Below, in pieces: positions 41,171 to 51,731 of a stretch of DNA of 64,000 nucleotides; the first letter of the stretch is position 1, and each line of letters opens with the position of its first letter. The stretch covers positions 434,001 to 498,000 of the forward strand of contig OOIN01000033.1 of NCBI GenBank assembly GCA_900323505.1, read 5' to 3'. Source of the stretch: Ustilago trichophora. Its lineage: Eukaryota > Basidiomycota > Ustilaginomycetes > Ustilaginales > Ustilaginaceae. The notes under the pieces were generated by a model. That model saw nothing but the letters and a program-made list of their open reading frames with translations, searched no databases and was not told the origin of the DNA. Both the position numbers and the translations under genes were made by a program.

Positions 41171-42979
41171 ATGGTTAAAGTGTCGACGTTAACCGGAGCC
41201 CTTTTGGTGGTAGCTGGGGTAAAGGCGATTCCTTCCTTGTTCGAGCGTTCCCCTTGGATTCCAACACCAGGACTTGAAGTGAATGCTGCTGGTGATGGTG
41301 TTTCCGACGGAGTGATTTACCCTGATGACAGTCAATTCGGCCAAGCCTTCATCCCTTTAGGTCGACCTTCTTCTAAGCTTTCCCACTTACCTTCCACTGC
41401 GCCTTTTCGGGGGGTTTCCGTCACCCGTTCCACTCCAAACCCCAACCTGAAATCGAACTCGAACTCGAAGCGCGGAAGTGATACAGTTTCTGGTGGATTT
41501 TTAAAACTTGAACGCAAGAAACAAACCAAACGCTACATTACCAGCTTTATCGCTCCCTCAGGTTACACCGATAGTTGGGCTATTGATGGATATCGTCTGG
41601 CGATTGTGACCAATGGTGCACCGAGTTATTTGACTAGGACTACGATTTCAAAGGATGCAACCAGAACTACGCAGGAGCATGTTGATGCGTGTGTACAATT
41701 TTGCGAAAAGACGCAGGGTTGTGCTATGGCACATTTGATCAAGTTTATCAATTTTCCCGAGGGTACGGTGATTTGTGCGGCTTATGCGATGACGTTGCCG
41801 AAAAGTGAGGCCAAGTATACGAAAGGATTGTTTAATGGGCCAGGAGAGGCGAAGTTCAGCTATACTTTTAATAGAAACGCAGGCAAGGTGCAGGTACCTG
41901 TCACAACGACGACAAGTCAGAGCGTTCCTACGTCTAGTTCGGCCGCAACCATGCCCACTACGACCTCCTCGATTTCCACCTTGACCACCGCCACTACAAC
42001 CACCACTTCCTCATCGTCAGCCGCACCAAGCTCAACGCTCCTTTACGACCAATGGCAATGGATCGATGTTCCTGGTACTTTCTGCTCGGACGGCAGTCAA
42101 ACCGGCTTCGCGCTCAATCTCCACCCTAATTCAACCGAGCTCGTCATAGGCTACCAAGAAGGTGGATCGTGCTACGATTACAACACTTGTTACGTCCAAA
42201 AACGAGCGTATAATATGCAATCTGGATTCACCAACTCTACATTTTTTTCGCAAAACCAACCATCCAATCTTCGCTGGTGGTTCCCCTTTGCCCGTAATAA
42301 CCAATACAATCCTTGGATCAAGTCGAACTATGCCTGGATTCCCTACTGCACAGGCGACCTTCATGGCGGGGACAACATCGTTCAATATTCCGGTGCAACC
42401 AAACCAACATATCACAAAGGATTCATTAATGGAAAGTTGGACATGATCAAACTGAGTCAGATTCTACCCAATTTGAAAAGAGTCTGGATAAGCGGAAGCA
42501 GCGCAGGAGCTTTCGGTTCCATCTTACAGTATCAAAACGCTCAAGATGCTTTTGCAGGAATTCGTATCGACCTTTTGGCAGATTCCGGAGAATCTCCAAA
42601 ACCAATCACAGTTCATCAAAGTCAAAACATTCAAGTTCCCAACAAATCCCGTTGCCCCAATTGCAACGATGCCAATTTCAACAGCTACATTGTCGGTCTT
42701 GCCCAATCCAACCCAGGTTCCAGATTCGCAAGTATGAGCTGGTCAAACGATACCATCATCCCAGTCAATCAAGGGGTCAGCTACGACGATTTCAGAGCCG
42801 AATTGGTCCGACTGTTCAACCAAGAGAATACCCAAACAACCAACGCGAGGAACTTTATGGTTCAAGGGAGCAACCATGTGCTACTGTATACGACCCAGTA
42901 CAACGCAGCAGATGGGTATACTCAGGCAACGTTTTTGAACAAATTCAAGACGGATGACCCTAACTGGTCGTCGCACTAA
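41171..42979 (+). CDS. Secreted pectin-acetylesterase/Notum-like hydrolase
   Basis: 602 residues, single exon. A signal peptide covers about residues 1-20 (MVKVSTLTGALLVVAGVKA). The N-terminal part has dibasic sites (SKRG, TKRY) and a Cys-containing module at about 130-235 (HVDACVQFCEKTQGC...) that resembles PAN/apple-like domains. A Ser/Thr linker follows (about 245-290). The catalytic part starts near WQWIDVPGTFCSDGSQTGF, includes GGSCYDYNTCY, and has the nucleophile elbow SGSSAGAFGS (residues about 440-449), which matches the G-x-S-A-G pattern of the pectin acetylesterase/Notum family. It probably removes acyl groups from plant cell-wall or other polysaccharides outside the cell. The substrate cannot be read from sequence. 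Confidence 0.75.
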   Translation: MVKVSTLTGALLVVAGVKAIPSLFERSPWIPTPGLEVNAAGDGVSDGVIYPDDSQFGQAFIPLGRPSSKLSHLPSTAPFRGVSVTRSTPNPNLKSNSNSKRGSDTVSGGFLKLERKKQTKRYITSFIAPSGYTDSWAIDGYRLAIVTNGAPSYLTRTTISKDATRTTQEHVDACVQFCEKTQGCAMAHLIKFINFPEGTVICAAYAMTLPKSEAKYTKGLFNGPGEAKFSYTFNRNAGKVQVPVTTTTSQSVPTSSSAATMPTTTSSISTLTTATTTTTSSSSAAPSSTLLYDQWQWIDVPGTFCSDGSQTGFALNLHPNSTELVIGYQEGGSCYDYNTCYVQKRAYNMQSGFTNSTFFSQNQPSNLRWWFPFARNNQYNPWIKSNYAWIPYCTGDLHGGDNIVQYSGATKPTYHKGFINGKLDMIKLSQILPNLKRVWISGSSAGAFGSILQYQNAQDAFAGIRIDLLADSGESPKPITVHQSQNIQVPNKSRCPNCNDANFNSYIVGLAQSNPGSRFASMSWSNDTIIPVNQGVSYDDFRAELVRLFNQENTQTTNARNFMVQGSNHVLLYTTQYNAADGYTQATFLNKFKTDDPNWSSH

Positions 42980-43071
42980 CTTGTGGAGATGACGAGGAAT
43001 ACTATGTATATAAAATTTACCCTATTGATTCGGAAATGCGATACCTGGATTCTGATCGTTGAAAAGGCTCC

Positions 43072-43195
43072 TTAGCGAATAGTCTGTGGCTCATGCGCAA
43101 ACACAACCCTTCTCGAGCCTGCATCTGAACCCGATCCTACGTCGTCGTAGCTTCGACGAGGAGTGGCAATGTCTCTGCCGCCAGGCGCATGCAAG

Positions 43196-43230
<35 letters not shown>

Positions 43231-45236
43231 ACGATAGGCATAAGCTTGCTGCGAGTATGAGTCGTGAGGAGAAGCGCGTGGTGGCGAAGAGGCGTATGCA
43301 GGCTGCTGCTGATGGTGCTTGATATATTGCTGCTGCATCGTTGATTCACGAGGAGCGACTGGCATAGAGGTGCGGCGGACGTTGAATTCTCTAGGATCTC
43401 CTCTGCCTGTCGAGCGTGCGGTGTTGTCGACTTTGGTAGTGCCATTGCCGTAGTGGCGTGCTGAACATTGATGGCATCCGCAGACGTCAGAGTGAGGCGG
43501 TTCCATCGCACGTGGTCCACCTGCGGGGAGGGTGCCTGTGAGGCGACTGTCCCTCACGATACCGCCAAACTCGTCAATACCGCCGTTGCCGCTGGCTGCA
43601 GAGGGCGCGGACGAGATGGCGCTGATGCGCGAGTTGCCGTTGGAATGAACACCGGCAGGAAGGCTGTCGTGGTATCGCCTGCCCGAGTTGACTTCCTGTG
43701 CGTATGTGGCAGCGCCAGACATCTGATACCGCGAGGCAATCTCGGGCACACGGCCACCGCGAACACCGCCCAGCGAAGGCAGCGAAAAATTAGGATCCAT
43801 CGTAGCTCTACGCGCGGCACGTTCCTTCTCAAGCACGTTGAGCTCTCGCTGTTCCCGCTCCAGATCCTTTTCGGCTTGGTAACGAGCCTTCATACGGGCA
43901 ACAAAGCTGCGTTCCGACGCGGTGGTGTCGGTGCTCAGCGATCGTGTGACACCAGAAGCCGACAATCGTGTCGAACCGACAGCGGGTGCATACCTGTCGA
44001 GGTCGTTTCCATCACCTCCAGCTGGACGTGGGTAGCCGAGCCCCAACTGCGAGCCTGCACTCTTGTCGCTGTTGCTAGTCTCGCTCATCTTGGAGCGAGA
44101 CCAACCACCATTGTTGGTGTAGGAGGAACCTGTCGACCCTGAGTAAAGGCCGGAGGGAGGACGCGAATAGTTCAGCTCAGTAGTGGCAGAGACAGGCGTT
44201 CGTGAGAGATCCTCTTCTCGCTCGAGCTGCCTCATTCGCTCGCGCTCGCGTTCCCAGAGGCTGATCTTGCGAGCATTGGCATTGGCATCGGCCTGGTCAG
44301 CCGTGCCACTCTGTTGGCTAGTGGCGCTGTAGACGCTGTCGGAGCGGTCGAGACCGGATGCGGCATTGGCAGCGGGAGTATCGCGGTCGAATCGAGTAGC
44401 TGTGGGCGAAGTGGCAGCTTTGGCCGTCTGCTCTCGGTACTGCTCGAGTGCGCGCTGTGCGGGTCGCATGTTGGGAGATGCGCCAGCCTTTTGACGGTCG
44501 AGCTCAGCCACGCTGCTGGGAGCTTGGAGGTTGCGGTAGTCGAGAATGCCGACGTCTTTCGAGCTGAGCTGTTGCGGCTCGGCGTTGGCGCTGGCGTTGC
44601 GATTAGCCTGCATGGTTGGCAGCGATTCGCTGTCGTCGGGTGTACGTGGAATGCGGTTGCCATCTTCAGACCCCTGTGCGCTGTTGCTCGCGCTCAAGCT
44701 GGGAGGAACAGCATCCGAACCCTCGCGAGGCACAGCAAGCTTGTCAAAGACGCTGCCCTCTTGAGTAGAGGAATCGGTACGGTCGCGGTCGTGCGTCGAG
44801 GGTGCATTGCTGACACGGCTGCTTGCATCTCCAGACCATGCTGTGGGAGCACCGACGGCCGAAGAGGAGGACGAGTTGGTAGCATCTTCCCACGTCTGAG
44901 GCTGCGCAGCCATGGACTTCATTGTCGATCCAGTCAGCGCACGATCGAGTCGCACGCTGCCCACACCGAGTGAGTCGGCATTTGGAGCGCCGAGCAGAGC
45001 ATTTGACGCGAGTGCCGATGTCGGTGGCTGCGAAGCACTATTGGTGGCGGGACGAGGAGTCTTGTCGGTAGCTACACTATGAATGGACGCGGCATCGCTG
45101 TCGGCTGCGATTGGCGTAGATATTGATGCAGCTGCAGTAGAGGGCGGCTCTACTCTGGATGAAGAGTTGGATCGAGATCGCGCACTGTCGCGCTGCGGCT
45201 GCTGCAGAGATGCAGAGCTGGATACAGCGTTTGTTG

Positions 45237-45277
<41 letters not shown>

Positions 45278-46728
45278 AGGTTGTTGCTGCTGCTGCGGCT
45301 GCCAGCGAGATTGCTGTTGGAAGTGGCTGACTGGAGCGGTGGGCGATTACTCCCAGCTGCATCTGTGGCTCTGCTGGCGTTGCTGTTGATGCTGCTGCTG
45401 CGGCCGAGATTGGCATAGCCTGTGGTGGGTGGCGCCAGAGGCGAAGGGGGACGCCAGCCCATCTCTTGAGCGCGTAGAATGGTCTGGGTGTCTTCGTTGA
45501 TCTTGGCGTTGATCTGAGCCTGAGCGACGACCTGTGCCTCGACTTGGGCGGCGAGACTGGCGAGATACTCGGCGTGACCCTGCTGTGCTTGGTCAAACTC
45601 GGATGCCTGAAGCGCGGGCATGTACTCGGAAGAAGTGAAGCAGAGAAGCTCGTTGAGACGACCGACATGGGGCCCAACGCGACGAACAGATTCGCAACGA
45701 CGCTTGAACTCGACATCTGCCAATCCGCCGAGGGTGCTTGCGACCAAGAGGGAAGAGACGTGGCTCTTGGCAGCCATTGAGAGGGCGTGTGCATTCTTGG
45801 CGCGGCTGATATCGTTGGTGAGCGCTTGAACGGTGGCGATGTACTTGTCATGCGACTCGAGTGCCTTGTTGGTGGTAGCCTTCTTGACATTCTTTTCGTG
45901 AGCAGCGTTGGCCTTTTTGATCTTTGCGTCCAAGTTGTGAACGAGTTGGTCATGGGCACGCTCTTCTTTGGCGACCTTGTTAAAGTACTTGGCACAGGCA
46001 TCGTTGACGGCTTCGTACTCCTTTTGGACGTGCTTGGCATGTCTGGATGATACTTCAGCCAATGCTTCAAACATGGTGGAGGTGATCTGAAGGGTTTGAG
46101 CGGGAGTGTCTTGGACGACTTTGGTACGTTCGAGCTCCGAGGCGCTCTTTGCGAGCTTTTTTTCGACTTTGGCCAAGCGAGCCGAGAGGTCGCGATACTC
46201 GTCGAGATTGACGAGGAGCGATTCGAGCGCCTTGAGCGACTTGTGCAGGTCGGGGCGTTCGACGAGATTGACATCGACGGACGAGACGGGCTTGAGGGCT
46301 GAGGTGGATGCTAACGGAGTGGCTAGAGGCTGTGCCAAGGGCGAGATGGGACGCGGGCTGAGAGCTACATCTGGAGAAACTGCCCTTGTTGGCAAGTCAA
46401 AGTAGTGAAGTTGTGCAGATGGAGTGTAGGGCTGCGGCGAGGCACGAGCAGAGTGGAGCAAGGTGTGAGACGATTGAGGCGAGACGTGTCGAGAGCCGTA
46501 CTGAGGCTGGAGTGATGGCTGTTGAGGCTGAGCAGTCTGAGAGGGTGGCAGAAGCAGGTTGGCAGCGGCGTTGTCATAGCTTGGCGACATGGCAGCTGGA
46601 TTAGAAGGAGGAGCATATTGGTTGGAAGACAAGGTCGAGGCTTGGTAAGAGTTGGCTGGACTGGTGCTGAGAGGGGCTGAGGCAGGCTTGGAATCGCCAA
46701 CGCCCATGAAACGCTGCATCTTTTTCAT
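43072..46728 (-). CDS. Large BAR-domain protein with disordered tail
   Basis: 1218 residues, single exon. Residues about 1-150 are Ser/Pro/Gln-rich. Residues about 155-420 form long amphipathic helices typical of a BAR/IMD dimer (LHKSLKALESLLVNLDEYRDL, LAKVEKKLAKSASELERTK, AKYFNKVAKEERAHDQLVH, ending EDTQTILRAQEMGW). The remaining 800 residues are low-complexity, with poly-Ala, poly-Gln (11 Q, nt 43197-43229), Ser/Asn stretches, a charged coiled region (ARYQAEKDLEREQRELNVL) and a CGCHQC motif. It probably binds and shapes membranes. The helix pattern is reminiscent of Ivy1-type phospholipid-binding proteins, but this is only a resemblance. The encoded repeats give misleading long open frames on the opposite strand. 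Confidence 0.75.
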
Positions 46729-47182
46729 GTTGGAGAACAGTAGAATACGCCGGTCTACCGGGATGCCAAGTGATGTTGCAAAGATGATTGAGGGGAACGA
46801 TTGCGTGTTCGAGATTGGGGTGGATTCGAAGTGGTCTCGATGAGATCCTGGGTATCCGATAGAAGATGCTTTCCGTGATGAGGCGCGAGGTTGGAACGGG
46901 TAAGATTTCTACGTGAGAGCTGTTGACAGCTGTTGAGGATATCGAGTGAAGAGCAGAGGGTATCGTGAGTGATATAGGAAGGATGACGTCGGTGTTGATG
47001 GGGCCGATGGGATATTGAGATGGAGGTGGATAACCAAAGAGAAATGCGGATGCATGCATGCAGCCAAAGCCAAAAGGCCCCAAACAAAAAAGACGGCGCG
47101 GAAAGGCCGCACGCACGCTTGTCCTCCTCCCACTCGGCCTTTCCGGGGCCATTTTTGGCTCTTTGTCTCGTGCTCATGCTCA

Positions 47183-47214
<32 letters not shown>

Positions 47215-48068
47215 TTCAGGGGTCACAAGGCTCTTTCCACGACCCTCTGCAGTAAGCGTGATTCGGCATCGTCGTGATGTGATGTCAATTCAAACGTGCC
47301 GTTAGAGTTGATAATGACGAGAAAGGGTCTGATCGCAGCAACTTGAAACATCAGGATCATCAACAGCATGATCAATATCGGCACACATTGCGGCCAAATG
47401 CCAACTTCTACTACAGCCAGTACTGTATACTGTAGCTCCAATTTAGGCAACTTGTGCTTTCCTGCGTTGAGTGTTGGTCTCTCTGTGTGTCTGTCGACCA
47501 TGTGCTTTTTGCACTGCCAAGATGCCGTGTTGAGTTTCTGGTTCAACAAGACGCGCTCCTTGTTTGCTGCGCGACATGCAGACAGCCCCTCTTCTCTCCC
47601 TTCCCCTTTTGAGCCGAGAATCAGGGGCTTTGCTTTGTTATCAAACAACACTCGACCCTGCATACAGTACAGTACACTGCAAAAGGCGTGGCCAGTTGTC
47701 GTGCGAGTCCAACCCAACTTTTTTTTAAATCTGATGTCAGATCGCGTCTTTCTTCCTTCTTGGAAATCAAGTTGAAATTCTGAATCGGCTCCGAAGACGA
47801 ATCCCCCATCCGCTTGAGCCCGACTGTTTGGTCTTCTACCGGACGCAAGCCTTTTGATTTGAAATCGCAAACCGTGGGTTACTGTGCTGTACTGTGCTGT
47901 GCTGTACTGTACCGTACGCACACACTCTGCCACCAGAAGAATTGGCGGTTCGTCGCTGTCAGTTTTGTGACATTTTTCGACATCATCCTCGACGTTGTCG
48001 TCTCCCCACCAACGTTCATCCACCCTAGTCACACACGCACACACACCACATATATACACTCGCACACA
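46729..48068. other. Divergent gap between BAR-protein gene and QCR9
   Basis: 1.3 kb with no supported gene. It contains a hexamer array (47172-47213) and clusters of TACTGTA/CTGTAC words (47421-47434, 47661-47678, 47881-47917). Confidence 0.5.
47172..47213. repeat. Seven GCTCAT/GCTCGT hexamers
   Basis: Two GCTCAT followed by five GCTCGT units in tandem, upstream of the BAR-protein gene. Confidence 0.85.
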
Positions 48069-49158
48069 ATGTCGCTGGCCAAGTCCGTTTACAACACCGT
48101 CTTCAAGCGTAATTCGGTTTAGTGAGTCTTTACCAACCAGCCAGTCAACCGCATCCCAGCCCATGCAGCCTGTCGATCGCAACAACCACACACACACACA
48201 CTCTCTCTCTCTCTCACACAAAGCGCATACATACTTTGACAAATATTGGATTGATAACGTTGCTGCTTTATCAAGGCAGCTGGACGACTATCGGATGCTT
48301 GTTGCGGTTCTGGACAGCACACCTCCACTCTAGGAGAAAAGGGACGTGCTTCGCTGACAACTTTTTTGCCTTCTCACATCACATCATCGCATCGAAAATG
48401 ACTTGCCTTCGCACGGTAGCGTCGGATCCATCTTCTTTGGCGCCTTCGCCTTCGGCATCGGCTACGATCTTGCCACCACAGCATGGTGGGATTCGCACAA
48501 CAAGGGCGTAAGTTTCGCTTGTCCCTTCTTTTGGTATTTGGCATTCGACGAGGCCCGATTGGGTACATGGATCTACGGAGAGCTGCATCTGTTCGACCGT
48601 GGTGGATTTTGACATAGGGCTGGCATTGGATCGACGTTAGCAAAGACGCTGCAGAGTCAAGACATGGGGTATAATACAATCCAGGACGCAACGCAACTCG
48701 GAATTGCCGACATTAAGCCGCACCAAGCAAAGATGTTGCGACTCTTTGATGCTTTAGCAGCAGCTGCTCTGCACGACTTTGCCGTGTTAGCTGTGGCAGC
48801 GTCTTTTTCATCGCACTACCATCCGTGTTCGCATGCCCATTTCGACCGCAACGCCCAATCTTGCAACACCGATGCCAGCCTTGACGCCCTTCACTCGCCT
48901 AAAAGCCATATCGCCTCGATCCAGTCCCCATATACAAAGCTCGGGAACCAGACTACTGACGCCATCCGTACTTGTCATCCCTCATTCCACCTCTGTTTAA
49001 CACCAACAGAAGCAGTGGAAGGACATCCGAGGAAAGGTAAGAGTTGAAAGTCCCCGTTTCCATCTCTTTGTCCGCCTCACCTCTTTCACTCATACTGATC
49101 ATCTCTTCTTCTCAATCGCATTCCTACACCAATACAGTACCTTGAGGACTCCGAGTAA
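48069..49158 (+). CDS. QCR9: Cytochrome bc1 complex subunit 9 (QCR9), four exons
   Basis: Exons 48069-48121, 48420-48507, 49010-49036 and 49138-49158 join to a 62-residue protein. All donors are canonical (GTGAGT, GTAAGT, GTAAGA) and acceptors are TAG or CAG. The protein starts MSLAKSVYNTVFKRNSVY, has one membrane span (VGSIFFGAFAFGIGYDLATT) and ends in a matrix or intermembrane tail (WWDSHNKGKQWKDIRGKYLE). Length, the FKRN motif, the span and the HNKGK..WKD block match Qcr9, the small single-span subunit of mitochondrial complex III needed for iron-sulfur protein function. Introns of 298, 502 and 101 bp make up most of the gene, and the third exon is only 27 nt. Gene finders could easily miss or truncate this gene. 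Confidence 0.93.
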
Positions 49159-51731
49159 AAACTTCTGCCATGCAACGCCTTGTGAAAAATTTCCAACTTC
49201 CCTGATTCTCTCCCCATTCGGATCACTTGACCTTTTTACAAGGCTAGCTGCTGTCTGGGGGGGTGATTTTGTATCTTGTCATAGGCAATTTGACATACAT
49301 TCCAGCAATTCTCTAGAAACGTGCAGATCGGCGTCTCTTGCGTGTGAAGAAGGTTGCAGCAGCAGGAAAAGGTGGAGACAGATGGCGTCGTCCGCGGAGA
49401 GAGGGAGAGAGGTGAGCTTTCGACGGTGATTTGGTTTGAACAGAACAAGCGATAGTATTGATGAGATGAAGCGGGGGTTTTGGATCGGGGCCAATCAAGC
49501 CGATTTGTGTTTTGCTTGGGGACTCTGGTTGCCAAAAATCAAATCAATGTTAAGCTCGTGTTGCATTAACCTTGTAGCTCCCTTATCAAATAATTCTTAG
49601 CGTTCTAGATTGTACTGTACAGTAGATTCTGAATAAAGCGCCTGGACTCAACTCTTTGTCTCTCGCAAAAAAAAAAAAAAAGAGGAAAGAAAAAAGCATG
49701 TCGATCTTCGGATGATGGAACTCCGCAAACCAACGACAAAATACAAGGTTGAAAGATTTCATATAGTCCAAGTGAGGTGGGGTCTGCTGACGAATTTGTT
49801 GATAAAGTACAGTAACAAAATGTGAGATTAGGAGCAAGCGACCAATACTAGGCTGAAAACTTGACGGAACGGGAAGAGGTAAAGTAGGGATTCGGGAATG
49901 GAATGAAAACCTGATAGGTAAATCGGGCATTATTCCGGATTGCAATTCCGCCCCTTGACAGAACAAAAAAAATAAAAGATTAGAAGAAAGAGAGATACTG
50001 TAGAGAGATTGACAGAGAGAATAAAGACGGGATTGTAGAGTACGCCCCAATCCGATCAAGCAAGGTATGCAAGGCGATTGTCAAGCCACGCTCAAAGATG
50101 AACAAGGTTCAAGTGTGCGACTGTGCGGGTGAATGTTGGATGTAAGGGAATTGGGGCAAGGGGATCGTACCGGTCAGGAGGTGTGGACTTTTTTTTTTCT
50201 TTTTCTTTTTTACTAATTTATTTGTTCGAGAGCAGTACATACTGTACAGCACAGTTAATGCTTTACTGTCAATTTGGAATTTGTGGATTTCCGGCGTGTG
50301 TCAAAAATTCCTTAAACTGAACCCTTGCATCTGTAAAGATACACAGTAGAGTACAAGTACAGCGCACGGCAAGAGTTGCAATCGCCCCTTGCTGTCGCTT
50401 GCTTGCTTTCAAGACACACTCTTACGTTCGCTGGCAATCAGATTTTCCCCTTTGCTTCCCCAGAACCCAATGCTGTACTCAAGTAGAGAACAGTGCGAGT
50501 GCAGATGCGGGTTCGAGTGGTTCTTAAGAATGGGCATGAGCGTCTCGCTTCACAGAGTGCATTATTAAAAAAAAAAAAAAAAGGCTTTCCAGTTCTGCCA
50601 GCCTCCCGGTTCTTTTGGTAACAGACTGCATACAGTAGACTTGCAAACAGTACATGTACGGATCCTAGCCGAATCTCTGCCTGACTTTGAGATTACAATA
50701 CACTGTTGAAACGAGGAGCTGTCAAAAATCTCGTCTCGATTCAAACGCATTAGATTTGACATTCCTCAACGCCATCCTTTCATGTACAGTATTACCCCTC
50801 GCCACTTTACTGTCCTACTCTACTCCACTCTCTTGCGGGACAGGGACAACGACAAGGATATGCACAGACAACCCGTCACTCCATCAACTCAATCATACAC
50901 GCTCCCACCCCCCAAAAATGCGCTTCCCACGCCGTTCCTTGCCTCTAACCTTGGCGTCTCATTCTCTCTGTACCTGAAGCTTATGCACCCTCTCTGTTCC
51001 ACTTCCACGCTCCTTGCTCCATCCCTTTCCTTTGCTTGAATCTTGAATCTTTGGTCTTGTACAACTTCTTGCTCCTCTCTCCCTTCCCTACTCGACCACC
51101 ACCACCACCACCACCACCACCACCACCACCCTCACCATCATCATCACTTGTTCGTCCTTCATTCTTCCGTCTCGGACCATATACTACGTTCCCAGCATTC
51201 GCATCTCCCTGTTTCTGGTTCTCTCTATACCATCATCACCTGCTAGTTAGCCTTGCCTTCCTCCATCTACGAACCATCCCACTTTTCTCTCCCCTTTAGA
51301 TACCCACCATCGCTGACTCAGCGCTTCCACCAATTTGCAGCAACAACCCTGCACCCAGCATCAGTCACACAACAATCCCCCACTACGCTGCACAATCCAC
51401 CTTTGACCACACACCACTCTGCCTAGATCCTCAGCCACGCTCTTCATCTTTTGCTTTGCCTTGCCACACACCTCCTTTTCGCCACCGACAAGGTCCGTCG
51501 CCACACTTGCAAGCCCAGGACACAGCCTCTTTCTTCTCCCCTTTCGGAGCTTTCCTCCCAATCTTTGCAGCCAAAATCTTCCGCTCAGGAGCATGTGGGC
51601 GGATGACTCTTAACAGCAAAGCCCCTTCCCCTCTCTCTCACACTCTCTCTCGCATTGCTCCATTTCCCGTTTCACTGCTAGTGTGCCCTCCCAACTCGAC
51701 ACTGCTCACCATCATCATCTCGCTATAGATC
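49159..51731. other. 2.6 kb gap upstream of the low-complexity protein gene
   Basis: Contains A/T runs, many TACTGTA/TACAGTA words (49606-49620, 50236-50250, 50782-50790) and a (CCA)n run. From about 50900 it is strongly C/T-rich, typical of a long fungal 5' leader. No gene is supported. Confidence 0.5.
51096..51130. repeat. (CCA)n microsatellite
   Basis: About 11-12 CCA units in the C/T-rich leader region of the downstream gene. Confidence 0.9.

Noticed and set aside
47223..48242. 339-codon minus-strand open frame
   Set aside because: It runs over QCR9 exon 1 and simple repeats (REREREC-type sequence) and has no domain.
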